A stretch of DNA of 64,000 bases from Bacteroidota bacterium (lineage in GTDB: Bacteria; Bacteroidota; Bacteroidia; AKYH767-A; OLB10): contig JADKFV010000005.1 of NCBI GenBank assembly GCA_016717325.1, forward strand, positions 39,859 to 103,858, given 5' to 3'. Of the stretch, positions 9,846 to 17,947 are shown piece after piece; position 1 is the stretch's first letter, and each line of letters starts with the position of its first letter. The notes below the pieces were generated by a model that saw only the letters and a program-made list of their open reading frames with translations, ran no database searches and was not told where the DNA came from. The translations under genes were made by a program, and so were the position numbers.

Positions 9846-9905
9846 TTTGCTTGGTTATTTTGTTATTCAGTTATTGTGTTATTTGCTTAAATATAGTTTT
9901 TTCTT

Positions 9906-9944
9906 CTGTCATTGTAAGGACCGAAGCAATCTCTGCCAGAAATG
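9906..9944. repeat. Fragment of the GAAGC-ATCTCTGCC dispersed repeat
   Basis: In the 155-bp gap between nuoH and nuoI the plus strand reads TGTAAGGACCGAAGCAATCT then CTGCCAGAA. This resembles the unit of the large arrays at 55020-56800 (GAGGTACGAAGCATCTCTGC) and shows the family is dispersed. Single degenerate copy. Confidence 0.45.
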
Positions 9945-10000
9945 GTTTTTGCTATCACGTTTTTGATTTTTGATATATAATTTTTGACTTAATCCTATTA

Positions 10001-11029
10001 TTAATTTTTATTCAAGAGCAAAACTACACATCCTGTAATTAGCACATTTATTATTGCGAGGGGTATCATTTTTTTCCAACCAAGATTCATCAATTGGTCG
10101 TAGCGGAAACGAGGCAATGTCCAGCGTATCCACATAAAGAAAAAGATGAAAAATATAACTTTTGCAAAGAACACAAACACCCCAATTGTTGTAACCATGT
10201 TGTGTGATAATCCTAATGAATCCATGAAAGGAAAATTATAACCACCAAAATATAATGCGGAAATTATTGCCGAAGAAATAAACATGTTGATGTATTCGGC
10301 AAAGAGATAAAATCCCAATTTCATTGAAGAGTATTCTGTATGGTAACCACCTACTAATTCGGTTTCACATTCAGGTAAGTCAAATGGAGTGCGATTACAT
10401 TCAGCAAATGCGCATACTATAAAAATGAGAAATCCTAGTGGTTGATAAATCACGTTCCAATGCCAACCATGTTGTTGACGTACAATTTCGCCAATACTCA
10501 ATTCGCCAGTTGTCATAACTAATGCAACAATACTAAGTCCCATTGCAAGTTCGTAGCTAATCATTTGCGATGATGCACGCAATGCACCCAGTAAAGCGTA
10601 TTTATTATTCGATGCCCAACCACCAATCATTACTCCGTATACACCTATAGATACTACCGCAAAAGCATAAAGAATTCCAATATTTATATCTGTAATTTGT
10701 AGGGGATAATATGCTCCGCCAATTTCTATAGTGCTACCCCAGGGAATAACAACGCCCGTCATACATGCGGTAAGCATTGCCAATGCAGGGCCAAGAATAA
10801 ACAATGTTTTATCGGCATGTGCGGGAATGATTTCTTCTTTCATTATCATTTTTACTCCATCGGCCAATGGTTGCAACAGTCCAAAGGGTCCGGCACGGTT
10901 TGGACCTAAGCGGTCTTGAAAGAAGGCGGCAATTTTTCGTTCGCCATAAGTGGAGTAGGCGGCAATGCCAAGTGCAATTGCAAAAACAGCAACTACTAAA
11001 ATTAATTTTATTATCAGTACTAATTCCAT
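10001..11029 (-). CDS. nuoH: NADH-quinone oxidoreductase subunit H
   Basis: Membrane subunit of 342 residues with about eight helices; with NuoB and NuoD it forms the quinone-binding pocket. Diagnostic segments include YGERKIAAFFQDRLGPNRAG in the first loop, AFAECNRTPFDLPECE-ELVGGYHTEYS in the acidic third loop, and WIRWTLPRFRYDQLM near the C terminus. The last sequence is typical of the family's final matrix-side loop. ATG at 11029; it follows nuoG by 12 bp. Confidence 0.96.
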   Translation of the reverse strand: MELVLIIKLILVVAVFAIALGIAAYSTYGERKIAAFFQDRLGPNRAGPFGLLQPLADGVKMIMKEEIIPAHADKTLFILGPALAMLTACMTGVVIPWGSTIEIGGAYYPLQITDINIGILYAFAVVSIGVYGVMIGGWASNNKYALLGALRASSQMISYELAMGLSIVALVMTTGELSIGEIVRQQHGWHWNVIYQPLGFLIFIVCAFAECNRTPFDLPECETELVGGYHTEYSSMKLGFYLFAEYINMFISSAIISALYFGGYNFPFMDSLGLSHNMVTTIGVFVFFAKVIFFIFFFMWIRWTLPRFRYDQLMNLGWKKMIPLAIINVLITGCVVLLLNKN

Positions 11030-11041
11030 CGTTATGCTTTT

Positions 11042-12037
11042 TTAATTGTGGGCTTTTTCGCCTAATAGTTTTTGCATTTTAATGTCCATTTTCAATGCCT
11101 TTTGTTCGAGATAATGATTGGCCGAAATAACAGAATGGCGGTCAATTTTTCGTGGCCCTTCAATTGTCCAATCGGTAATATTTTTTTTATCAAACCGGCA
11201 AGTGTTACATATCCATCCGGGTTTGCCGTCTGCTACGTCTTCAACTTCGCCATAAGTATCTTTACATGCTGTTACACGCAATACCTCGTTGCCCGATTCC
11301 CAAAGAGTAACTTTGCCACAACACTTATCACAATCACGATGTGCATTAACAGGTTTGGTAAACCACACACGCGATTTAAAGCGAAAAGTTTTATCAGTTA
11401 GCGCACCTACAGGACACACATCAATCATGTTGCCACTCATCTCATTGTCAACAGCATTTTGAATGTAGGTAGAAATTTCGGCAACATCGCCACGGCCTAT
11501 AACACCATGCACACGGCCGGGACAAAGTTGGTCGGCCACTTTTACACAACGGTAACAAAGTATGCAGCGGTTCATGTGCAACTTTATATTATCGCCTATA
11601 TCCATTACAGGAAAGGTTCTACGTTTAAATTCGTAACGTGTTCCAGCCTTGCCATGTTCGTATCCCAAATCTTGCAAATGACACTCACCAGCCTGATCGC
11701 AAACGGGGCAATCGAGAGGATGATTGATTAATAAAAATTCAACAACTCCTGCACGTGCTTCCATAATTTCGGGCGAGGTGATGTTTTCTACAACCATGCC
11801 ATCCATTATTGTTTGCCTGCACGATGGCACAGGTTTAGGCATTGGCCGAGGGTCTTTGTCGCTGCCTTTGCTCACTTTTACTATGCATGTACGGCAATAA
11901 CCACCACTGGTTTTGAGCTTGCTGTAAAAGCACATTGCAGGAGGAACTATTGCTCCGCCTATCTTTCGGGCTGCCTCAAGTATTGTAGTGCCATCAGGAA
12001 CTTCAATTGTATGTCCGTCTATTGTTACTTTTGCCAT
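11042..12037 (-). CDS. nuoG: NADH-quinone oxidoreductase subunit G, short form
   Basis: Peripheral-arm subunit of 331 residues. It has an N-terminal [2Fe-2S] ferredoxin domain (CFYSKLKTSGGYCRTC, plus PSCRQT), the His-Cys3 [4Fe-4S] segment (H..CDQAGECHLQDLG), a CILCYRCVKVADQLC cluster, and a final C-rich segment (CDKCCGK...CNTCRF) of the molybdopterin-type [4Fe-4S] domain. The long molybdopterin-oxidoreductase-like C-terminal domain of E. coli NuoG (about 900 residues) is absent. Short NuoG proteins are, to my knowledge, normal in many Bacteroidota. Ends 12 bp before nuoH; the DUF5615 gene ends 10 bp upstream. Confidence 0.93.
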   Translation of the reverse strand: MAKVTIDGHTIEVPDGTTILEAARKIGGAIVPPAMCFYSKLKTSGGYCRTCIVKVSKGSDKDPRPMPKPVPSCRQTIMDGMVVENITSPEIMEARAGVVEFLLINHPLDCPVCDQAGECHLQDLGYEHGKAGTRYEFKRRTFPVMDIGDNIKLHMNRCILCYRCVKVADQLCPGRVHGVIGRGDVAEISTYIQNAVDNEMSGNMIDVCPVGALTDKTFRFKSRVWFTKPVNAHRDCDKCCGKVTLWESGNEVLRVTACKDTYGEVEDVADGKPGWICNTCRFDKKNITDWTIEGPRKIDRHSVISANHYLEQKALKMDIKMQKLLGEKAHN

Positions 12038-12046
12038 AGCGTATTA

Positions 12047-12379
12047 TTATTCTAATTCTAAGCAACCTAAAGTTTTGTCATTGTGCAAATGTTCAATCGC
12101 TTTTTGGTTTTCAATAATTATTTTCAATATATTTTTCGTAGAAGTATTTCCGCATTTCAACCAAACTATTTTTGGCGGAAAGCCTTTTAATAACATCATC
12201 TCAAAAAAATCAGCATCTTGAGTAACAATGGTGAAATTGTTTTCAAATGCAAACTCTCTTATTTTTGTATCGGTTTCTTTTTCAAGATTAAAATTTGAAA
12301 TATGTGCAGTGCCGGAAAATATTTTATCTAAGTCCAAAATTAATTTCCTCGAAATGTTTTGGTCTAGAAGTAATTTCAC
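12047..12379 (-). CDS. DUF5615 PIN-like protein (probable toxin-like partner)
   Basis: A 110-residue protein beginning MKLLLDQNISRKL, the hallmark start of DUF5615 (Mut7-C/PIN-like fold); the D in LLDQN and the later TQDADFFEM acidic pair fit a nuclease-like metal site. It overlaps the DUF433 gene upstream by 4 bp (ATGA), so the two are translationally coupled. DUF433-DUF5615 pairs are widely treated as VapBC-like toxin-antitoxin candidates, but activity has rarely been tested. The pair sits inside the nuo operon between nuoF and nuoG, 10 bp before nuoG. Confidence 0.85.
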   Translation of the reverse strand: MKLLLDQNISRKLILDLDKIFSGTAHISNFNLEKETDTKIREFAFENNFTIVTQDADFFEMMLLKGFPPKIVWLKCGNTSTKNILKIIIENQKAIEHLHNDKTLGCLELE

Positions 12380-12609
12380 GATGCTTGATGAATTACTTTT
12401 TGTTCACGGTCTGCAGCATAATGTAAACAAGCATAAATATCTTCTTTTGTCAATTCAGGAAAATCTGTAATTATTTCGTCCGTTGACATGCCTGAAGCCA
12501 ACCAGGATAAAACATCATAAACTGTGATGCGCATACCTCGAATACAAGGTTTGCCGCCTCTCATCAACTCGTTAATCGTTAGCACATTTCTGTAATCTAC
12601 TTCCTTCAT
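12376..12609 (-). CDS. DUF433 protein (probable antitoxin-like partner)
   Basis: A 77-residue protein with the DUF433 signature: an N-terminal strand, GGKPCIRGMRITVYDVL, and the HTH-like LASGMSTDEIITDFPELTKEDIYACLHYA. Members usually precede a DUF5615 gene with a short overlap, as here (4 bp). By analogy with VapB it would bind DNA and restrain the partner. Its own ATG is at 12609, 117 bp beyond the end of nuoF, so it probably relies on nuo transcription unless the gap holds a promoter I cannot recognise. Confidence 0.85.
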   Translation of the reverse strand: MKEVDYRNVLTINELMRGGKPCIRGMRITVYDVLSWLASGMSTDEIITDFPELTKEDIYACLHYAADREQKVIHQAS

Positions 12610-12725
12610 TTTGCTTATTAAATCTAAAAAAATTATTGTCGATAAATCGAAGTAAAAGTCCTAATTTTTGCATCAGATTCATATTTTATTTTTAACTTAT
12701 TCCTTTTGACTTTTCTCTTATTTTT

Positions 12726-14061
12726 TTAACTTATTTCTAAATTATGTAAACGATAGTAATGCTTCACATCCTTAGCGCCATGATTGCGCACATAGTCTTC
12801 GAATTCGCTGCGGAAATGCCTGATAGCTGCTGCCACAGGCCATGCTGCTGCTTCGCCAAGTGGGCATATAGTTTTACCTTCTATTTTGCTTTGAATATCC
12901 CATAGCAAATCGATGTCTTTCATTTCGCCATGTCCATCTAATATTTTGTGAAGTATTTTTTCCATCCATCCGGTTCCTTCTCTGCAGGGTGAACATTGTC
13001 CGCAACTTTCATGATGATAGAAACGTGTGAAAGTGTAAAGATTTTTTACAACGCTCGTATCTTCATCCATCACTATAAATCCGCCCGACCCCAACATGGT
13101 TCCTGTTACAAATCCTCCATCGGCAAGCGATTCGTAAGTCATCAAACGAGGTTCACCGGCTGCAGTTTTTAAAATTAAATTTGCCGGTAATATAGGTACA
13201 GATGAGCCTCCGGCAACTACGGCCTTTAAACTTTTGCCGTTGCTAATGCCACCACAATATTCATCGCTATAAATAAAATCTTCAACTGTAATTCCTAATT
13301 CTATTTCATATACACCAGGTTTATTGATATGGCCCGATGCCGATATGAGTTTTGTACCGGTCGATTTTCCCACTCCTATTTTAGCATATTCATCTCCAGT
13401 CATTTCAATAATAGGAACAACAGCAGCAATTGTTTCAACATTATTTACAACTGTAGGACAATCCCAAACGCCTTTTACCGCAGGGAACGGAGGTTTTATA
13501 CGAGGGTTGCCACGTTTGCCTTCGAGAGATTCTATCAATGCCGTTTCTTCACCACAAATATAAGCACCTCCACCGCAATGCACGTGTATATCCAAATCGT
13601 AGCCGGAGCCAAGAATATTTTTCCTAACAAACCTGCATCATATGCTTCGTCAATTGCTTTTGTAAAATATGAAATGCCACCATCATTTCGCCACGAATAT
13701 AAATGTATGATGTATTGGCACCTAATGCGTAACTCGAAATTATCATTCCTTCAAGAAGAATATGTGGAATGTGCTCCATGAGATAACGGTCTTTAAAAGT
13801 TCCCGGTTCGCTTTCATCGGCATTTACAACAAGATAGCGAGGAACACCCGGAGGCTTGGCAATAAAACTCCATTTCATGCCCGTTGGAAATCCGGCACCA
13901 CCTCGGCCACGAAGCCCCGATTTTTGAACCTCGGTTACTATTTCTTCGGGTTTCATTTGCAGGGCTTTTTTCAAAGTTTCGTAACCTTGATTTGCACGAT
14001 ATCCTTCCAGTGACTGGATCCCCGGTTTATCAATATTTTTTAGAAGTAATTTTTTTGCCAT
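12726..14061 (-). CDS. nuoF: NADH-quinone oxidoreductase subunit F (two apparent frameshifts)
   Basis: NADH-binding flavoprotein subunit of complex I. From the ATG at 14061 (MAKKLLLKN) the first part has the FMN/NADH glycine loop GRGGAGFPTGMKW and the NADESEPGTFKDR segment. The second part has HCGGGAYICGEETALIESLEG and the N3 cluster ligands ESCGQCSPCREG plus TICPLGEAA. The frame breaks twice in A runs: near 13658-13661 (FHILQK/AIDEAY) and near 13618-13622 (LLGK/NILGSGY). Restoring one base at each place gives 445 residues, the family's length, with every motif intact. Sequencing error is the most likely cause, since the cell has only this nuoF in view. The ATG lies 50 bp from the 70-bp tandem array. 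Confidence 0.9.
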
Positions 14062-14110
14062 ATCATTTTTTTTGCCACTATTTTTTTCATCTTCCTTTTG
14101 CCACCATTTT

Positions 14111-14556
14111 TTGCCGCTAAATTCACGAAAGAACATAAATTTCTTTTTAGTGCTTTCGTGTTTTCGATGACTGTTATTTTTGCAACAAAATTCACCAAAG
14201 AACACAAATTTCTTTTTAGTGCTTTTCGTGTATTTCGTGGCGATTATTTTTTGCAACTAAATTCACGAAAGAACATAAATTTCTTTTTAGTGCTTTCGTG
14301 TTTTCGATGACTGTTATTTTTGCCACAAAATTCACCAAAGAACACAAATTTCTTTTTAGTGCTTTTCGTGTATTTCGTGGCGATTATTTTTCGCCACTAA
14401 ATTCACGAAAGAACATAAATTTCTTTTTAGTGCTTTTCGTGTATTTCGTGGCTATTATTTTTTGCCACTAAATTCACGAAAGAACATAAATTTCTTTTTA
14501 GTGCTTTCGTGTTTTCGATGACTGTTATTTTTGCCACTAAATTCACTAAAGAACAT
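14111..14556. repeat. ~70-bp tandem repeat, six copies, between nuoE and nuoF
   Basis: Six to six-and-a-half head-to-tail units of 69-71 bp. Each unit begins near CCACTAAATTCACGAAAGAA and contains AAATTTCTTTTTAGTGCTTT. Two versions alternate: one ends TTTCGATGACTGTTATTTTTG, the other ATTTCGTGGCGATTATTTTT. The alternation suggests that a dimer was amplified. The block lies directly upstream of nuoF. Fragments of similar wording (TTTAGTG, AGTGGC) occur at 15043-15080 and 61230-61345. Confidence 0.85.
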
Positions 14557-14564
14557 TATAGAAT

Positions 14565-14966
14565 TTATAACACTATTCTTTTTACTTTTAAAATGTCCTC
14601 ACCAAAATTTATTATTAGTCCTAATCTTAATTTCGACACTGCAAGATAATTTATAACTTGAGTATAATGCGCATCAACTATTTCACCTTGTGCTTTTATT
14701 TCTATCATGATTTTATCATCATAAACAAAATCGGCAAAAAAAGAATGATTAAGCTTTTCACCCTTGTAAATTATATCAAATTGCTTTTCTCTTTCATAAA
14801 ATAAATTCGCCTTTTTTAATTCTATTTCTACTGCATCCTTATATATAATTTCTAAAAAGCCTCTGCCTAATATTTTATGAACCTCAATACAAATTCCTAT
14901 GAACTTAAAAGATTCTTCCTTAAAAATTAAACCCGGAGATTCATAATTTTCAAAAGTGTCATCCAT
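14565..14966 (-). CDS. GxxExxY family protein (PDDEXK-like)
   Basis: A 133-residue protein of the GxxExxY family (PF13366): the name motif is seen as GFLEIIY at about residues 36-42, followed by a HSFFADFVYDDKIMIEIKA segment that carries the D...ExK residues of a PDDEXK nuclease fold. The function of this family is not known; members are frequent in Bacteroidota, Cyanobacteria and Planctomycetes and often lie near repeats or transposons. Here it is inserted between nuoE and nuoF next to the 70-bp repeat array. Frame intact, ATG at 14966. Confidence 0.85.
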   Translation of the reverse strand: MDDTFENYESPGLIFKEESFKFIGICIEVHKILGRGFLEIIYKDAVEIELKKANLFYEREKQFDIIYKGEKLNHSFFADFVYDDKIMIEIKAQGEIVDAHYTQVINYLAVSKLRLGLIINFGEDILKVKRIVL

Positions 14967-15079
14967 AGTTTTCTTTTTAATTGAGTAATTAATTTATAGC
15001 GATTTTCATTTTTTTCTGATACCGACTAAAAATATCCATCATTTCCTTTTTCGTGTTTTTAGTGTCTTCAGTGGCAAAC

Positions 15080-15619
15080 TTAATTTTTTATTTTTTCTTT
15101 TTCCCAATGTGTTCTTCTTACATCTGCCGATTTGCATTCATGCAGTATGCCATCTACTTTTTCCAACGTAAGATTTTCGTGATATGTTTCACCAATTTGC
15201 ATCATTGGTGCGGTACCACAGCTTGCCAGACATTCTACTGTTTTTAAAGTGAACATTCCATCGGCAGTGGTTTGCCCTTCTTTTATATTTAATTTGTTTT
15301 CAATATACCTTACAATGTCTTCGGCACCCAATAGCCAACATGGTCCTGTGCGGCAAACTTCTATCAGGCATTTACCTACAGGTTTTAAATTGAACATGCT
15401 GTAAAAGGATGCTACCTCGTATACTTCTATAGATTGTATTTTCAACAACGAAGCGACATAATCCATAACGGGTGCACTAAGCCATCCATCAAACTCAGCT
15501 TGTGCTAAGTGCAAAACCGGAATAATGGCCGACTTTTGTCTGCCTTCGGGGTAACGTTTAATTATCCTATGCACTAATGCCAGTGCCTCGTCCGAAAATT
15601 TTATCGTTTGATTATTCAT
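15080..15619 (-). CDS. nuoE: NADH-quinone oxidoreductase subunit E
   Basis: Thioredoxin-fold [2Fe-2S] subunit (cluster N1a), 179 residues. The four ligands lie in CRTGPCWLLGAEDI and CLASCGTAPMMQI. The N-terminal helical domain (ALVHRIIKRYP...ALIPVLHLAQ-type) is the usual one. ATG at 15619. If the upstream HEPN gene were read to its natural end (TAA at 15612-15614) it would overlap this start codon, which suggests translational coupling in the past. Confidence 0.95.
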   Translation of the reverse strand: MNNQTIKFSDEALALVHRIIKRYPEGRQKSAIIPVLHLAQAEFDGWLSAPVMDYVASLLKIQSIEVYEVASFYSMFNLKPVGKCLIEVCRTGPCWLLGAEDIVRYIENKLNIKEGQTTADGMFTLKTVECLASCGTAPMMQIGETYHENLTLEKVDGILHECKSADVRRTHWEKEKIKN

Positions 15620-15662
15620 TTATTTTATTTTTCAAAAACTTAATTAGTATTTCCGATTGTTT

Positions 15663-16005
15663 TTATGCTTCTGCAGCCTCTTCTTTTGTCGGTGTAACTT
15701 CAGCATCTGGATACCTAATTTCAACATTAAATTTTTCAAAAATTTCTATCGTATCAAATAGATTTTCTGAAAAAAATGATTGACTTTTTAATTGTGAAAG
15801 TAGTGCCTGCAGGTCATGTGTTTTTTTTAAATCGAATTTCTAATTTTATTAAACATGCTTTAATTATTTTTTCGCAAGATTGATGACAAAGGAATACAAC
15901 AATATTTAAAAAATCACTTTCATTTTTGAACAACGCTGTTGCCGCATTAAAATCTGTTTCTGCAAATTTAACCCATTCATTATATAATGATTTATTGTTT
16001 TGCAT
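15663..16005 (-). CDS. HEPN-domain protein, HepT/MNT-associated (decayed or misread)
   Basis: The N-terminal half (EWVKFAETDFNAATALF, then CHQSCEKIIKACLIKLE) is a HEPN domain of the PF05168 type that accompanies MNT nucleotidyltransferases. As written, the frame stops after 63 residues in an A8 run (plus strand T8 at 15821-15828). Removing one A continues the domain (THDLQALLSQL ... VEIRYPDAE) to about 113 residues, where TAA at 15663-15665 stops it. Past that stop the frame stays open for another 17 codons and ends over the nuoE start codon, so the TAA itself may be a nonsense change. HEPN partners are RNases in characterised pairs; whether this one is functional is uncertain. Confidence 0.7.
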
Positions 16006-16309
16006 ATATAGTTTTACCTTCGCTTACAATTCTTGTTATAAATGCCATTGATGCATCTTTCCAATTGTCAATTTCTTCAGGAGTGTAGATAACAATATCC
16101 ATTGGAAAATCAAAATCACGCAATGCTTTTCGTAATGGCAGTCGTCTTTCTTTTCTTGGAATATTGGTTTTGTGAATAACAAGTATATCTAAATCACTAT
16201 CCTCATTCGCAGTATCATTACAATATGAGCCAAACAAAATAATTTTTTCGGGATGGAGAAAATCTACTATCCTGTTTTTTACTGCATCAATATTTTGTTG
16301 TGAAATCAT
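15992..16309 (-). CDS. MNT-type nucleotidyltransferase (probable antitoxin)
   Basis: A 105-residue minimal nucleotidyltransferase with the full GSx10DxD signature: G27-S28, then D39 and D41, in LFGSYCNDTANEDSDLDILV, and a third strand MDIVIY. In HEPN-MNT toxin-antitoxin modules the MNT protein adds AMP groups to, and thereby silences, the HEPN RNase. It overlaps the HEPN gene by 14 bp. The pair is lodged between nuoD and nuoE; its start lies 41 bp after nuoD. Confidence 0.88.
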   Translation of the reverse strand: MISQQNIDAVKNRIVDFLHPEKIILFGSYCNDTANEDSDLDILVIHKTNIPRKERRLPLRKALRDFDFPMDIVIYTPEEIDNWKDASMAFITRIVSEGKTIYAKQ

Positions 16310-16349
16310 TTTCCTCTTCGAATTTCTACTTTTTTGATATACATTTTAA

Positions 16350-17552
16350 CTACGCATCTAACTCTCCCGCTATCACATTCATGCTACTCATAGTTAGTAT
16401 AGCATCGCTAAGCATGGTACCTTTTATCATTTCGGGATATGCCTGATAATAAATATAACAAGGCCTGCGAAAATGTAAACGGTAAGGAGTACGTCCGCCA
16501 TCACTTACAAGATAAAAACCCAATTCACCGTTACCACCTTCTACTGCATGATAAACCTCGCCTTTTGGTATATCCATTTCGCCCATCACAATTTTGAAAT
16601 GATATATCAATGCTTCCATATTATTGTACACATCTTCTTTGGGCGGCAGATAAAAATCGGGAACATTGCCATGATACGTAGTTTTATCTTCAAGATTTTT
16701 CAATTTCGCCAAGGCTTGTTTTATGATGCTCATGCTTTCCCACATTTCGCGCTCGCGCACCATAAAGCGATCGTAAGTATCGCCTTGTGTACCAACAGGA
16801 ATAATGAAATCGAATTCTTCGTAAGAGCAGTAAGGATCCATTACACGTACATCGTAATCCACACCGGCTGCACGTAGGTTGGGTCCGGTAAAACTATATT
16901 CCAAGGCTCGTTCGGCAGATATAGGGCCGCAATTAATTGTGCGATCCATAAAGATACGGTTCCGTTCCACCAGGTTTTCAAATTCCTTTAGCCCTCGCGG
17001 CAAGTCAATCAGCAATGCATCAAGTTTATCCCATGCATCCTGCGGAAAATCGCGCTCGAATCCACCAATACGGCCAATGTTTGTTGTAAGGCGGGCACCA
17101 CAAATGGCTTCATATATTTCGTATATTTTTTCTCGGTGTTGAAACACATAAAGAAAACCTGTCATGGCTCCTGTGTCAACAGCCACTACGGAGTTACAAA
17201 CTAAATGGTCGGCAATACGGGCAAGTTCCATAATAATGATGCGCATATACTGCACCCTTTTAGGAATTTCTATTCCGGCCAGTTTTTCAACGGTCATATG
17301 CCAGCCTATATTATTGATGGGCGATGAGCAATAGTTTAATCTATCAGTTATAGGAGTAATTTGATTGTAAGGGCGGTGTTCAGCCAATTTTTCGAAAGCA
17401 CGATGAATGTAACCAATCGTAGGCTGTGCGTCCATAATTATTTCGCCATCCATCTTCAATACATTCTGAAATATACCATGTGTTGCCGGGTGCGTTGGCC
17501 CCAGGTTTAAAGTGGTGTATTCAGGTTTCGATATTTCTGCCTGTATCTTCAT
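16350..17552 (-). CDS. nuoD: NADH-quinone oxidoreductase subunit D
   Basis: The 49-kDa-type subunit, 400 residues, separate from NuoC. It lines the quinone cavity with NuoB. The family is recognised from NLGPTHPATHG at the N terminus (the loop with the quinone-site histidine), PITDRLNYCSSPINN, VDTGAMTGFLYVFQHRE, EGGNGELGFYLVSDGG and the terminal SMNVIAGELDA, which derives from the hydrogenase large-subunit ancestor. ATG at 17552. Preceded by a 395-bp repeat block and followed by the MNT gene. Confidence 0.96.
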   Translation of the reverse strand: MKIQAEISKPEYTTLNLGPTHPATHGIFQNVLKMDGEIIMDAQPTIGYIHRAFEKLAEHRPYNQITPITDRLNYCSSPINNIGWHMTVEKLAGIEIPKRVQYMRIIIMELARIADHLVCNSVVAVDTGAMTGFLYVFQHREKIYEIYEAICGARLTTNIGRIGGFERDFPQDAWDKLDALLIDLPRGLKEFENLVERNRIFMDRTINCGPISAERALEYSFTGPNLRAAGVDYDVRVMDPYCSYEEFDFIIPVGTQGDTYDRFMVREREMWESMSIIKQALAKLKNLEDKTTYHGNVPDFYLPPKEDVYNNMEALIYHFKIVMGEMDIPKGEVYHAVEGGNGELGFYLVSDGGRTPYRLHFRRPCYIYYQAYPEMIKGTMLSDAILTMSSMNVIAGELDA

Positions 17553-17561
17553 ATAAATAGT

Positions 17562-17705
17562 TAATTCAAGTTTTTAGTTTTTAGTTCTTAGTTCTTAGTT
17601 TTTTGTTCTTGGTTTTTAGTTTTTAGTTCTTAGTTTTTAGTTCTTAGTTTTTAGTTCTTAGTTTTTAGTTTTTTGTTCTTAGTTTTTAGTTCTTAGTTTT
17701 TAGTA
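17562..17705. repeat. TTCTTAG/TTTTTAG tandem repeat
   Basis: About 140 bp of imperfectly repeated AGTTCTTAGTTTTT units, roughly 15 bp long, between nuoC and nuoD. They are the reverse complement of the CTAAGAAC core in the neighbouring block at 17740-17945, so the two blocks could pair as one very long imperfect hairpin in RNA or single-stranded DNA. Confidence 0.75.
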
Positions 17706-17793
17706 CAAAATAAACAGACTGAGGTCTTAACATTTCAACTCGCAAACGAAACTAAGAACTATGAACATGGCGCATCGCAAACGAAACTAAGAA

Positions 17794-17833
17794 TGCCGAC
17801 ACTTCGGTCGGCATCCCGACCGAAGTGTCGGGA
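17794..17833. repeat. BIME-like 40-nt double palindrome, copy 1
   Basis: Two hairpins in a row: TGCCGAC/GTCGGCA with loop ACTTCG, then TCCCGAC/GTCGGGA with loop CGAAGT. The halves are also reverse complements of each other, so the whole element can fold as one long stem or as two small hairpins. Degenerate copies occur at 19050-19066, 19676-19694, 26772-26790, 43627-43646, 46773-46812 and 57470-57512. Confidence 0.85.
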
Positions 17834-17868
17834 CTATGAACATGGCGCATCGCAAACGAAACTAAGAA

Positions 17869-17908
17869 TGCCGACACTTCGGTCGGCATCCCGACCGAAG
17901 TGTCGGGA
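17869..17908. repeat. BIME-like 40-nt double palindrome, copy 2
   Basis: Identical in sequence to the copy at 17794-17833 and in the same position within the next 35-bp unit, 75 bp away. The identity means that the unit was duplicated after the palindrome had entered it, or that gene conversion keeps the two alike. Confidence 0.85.
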
Positions 17909-17947
17909 CTATGAACATGCAGCACCGCAAACGTAACTAAGAACTAA

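Larger units (their letters stand above)
17740..17945. repeat. 35-bp tandem repeat carrying two inserted BIME-like palindromes
   Basis: Units of about 35 bp (CGCAAACGAAACTAAGAA then CTATGAACATGGCGCAT). In two successive units a 40-nt palindrome sits between TAAGAA and CTATGAAC, so the local period becomes 75 bp. Units without the palindrome flank these on both sides, which shows the exact insertion point. The same 35-bp unit family, without palindromes, forms 44935-45229. Confidence 0.85.

Noticed and set aside
11042..12037. Truncated or decayed nuoG
   Set aside because: Though far shorter than in E. coli, it has all ligands of the N-terminal clusters and a natural end, and short NuoG is usual in many Bacteroidota.
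13624..14256. A 65-residue N-terminal extension of NuoF with KKKFVFFGEF repeats
   Set aside because: It is the 70-bp tandem repeat read in frame; the family N terminus begins at the ATG at 14061.
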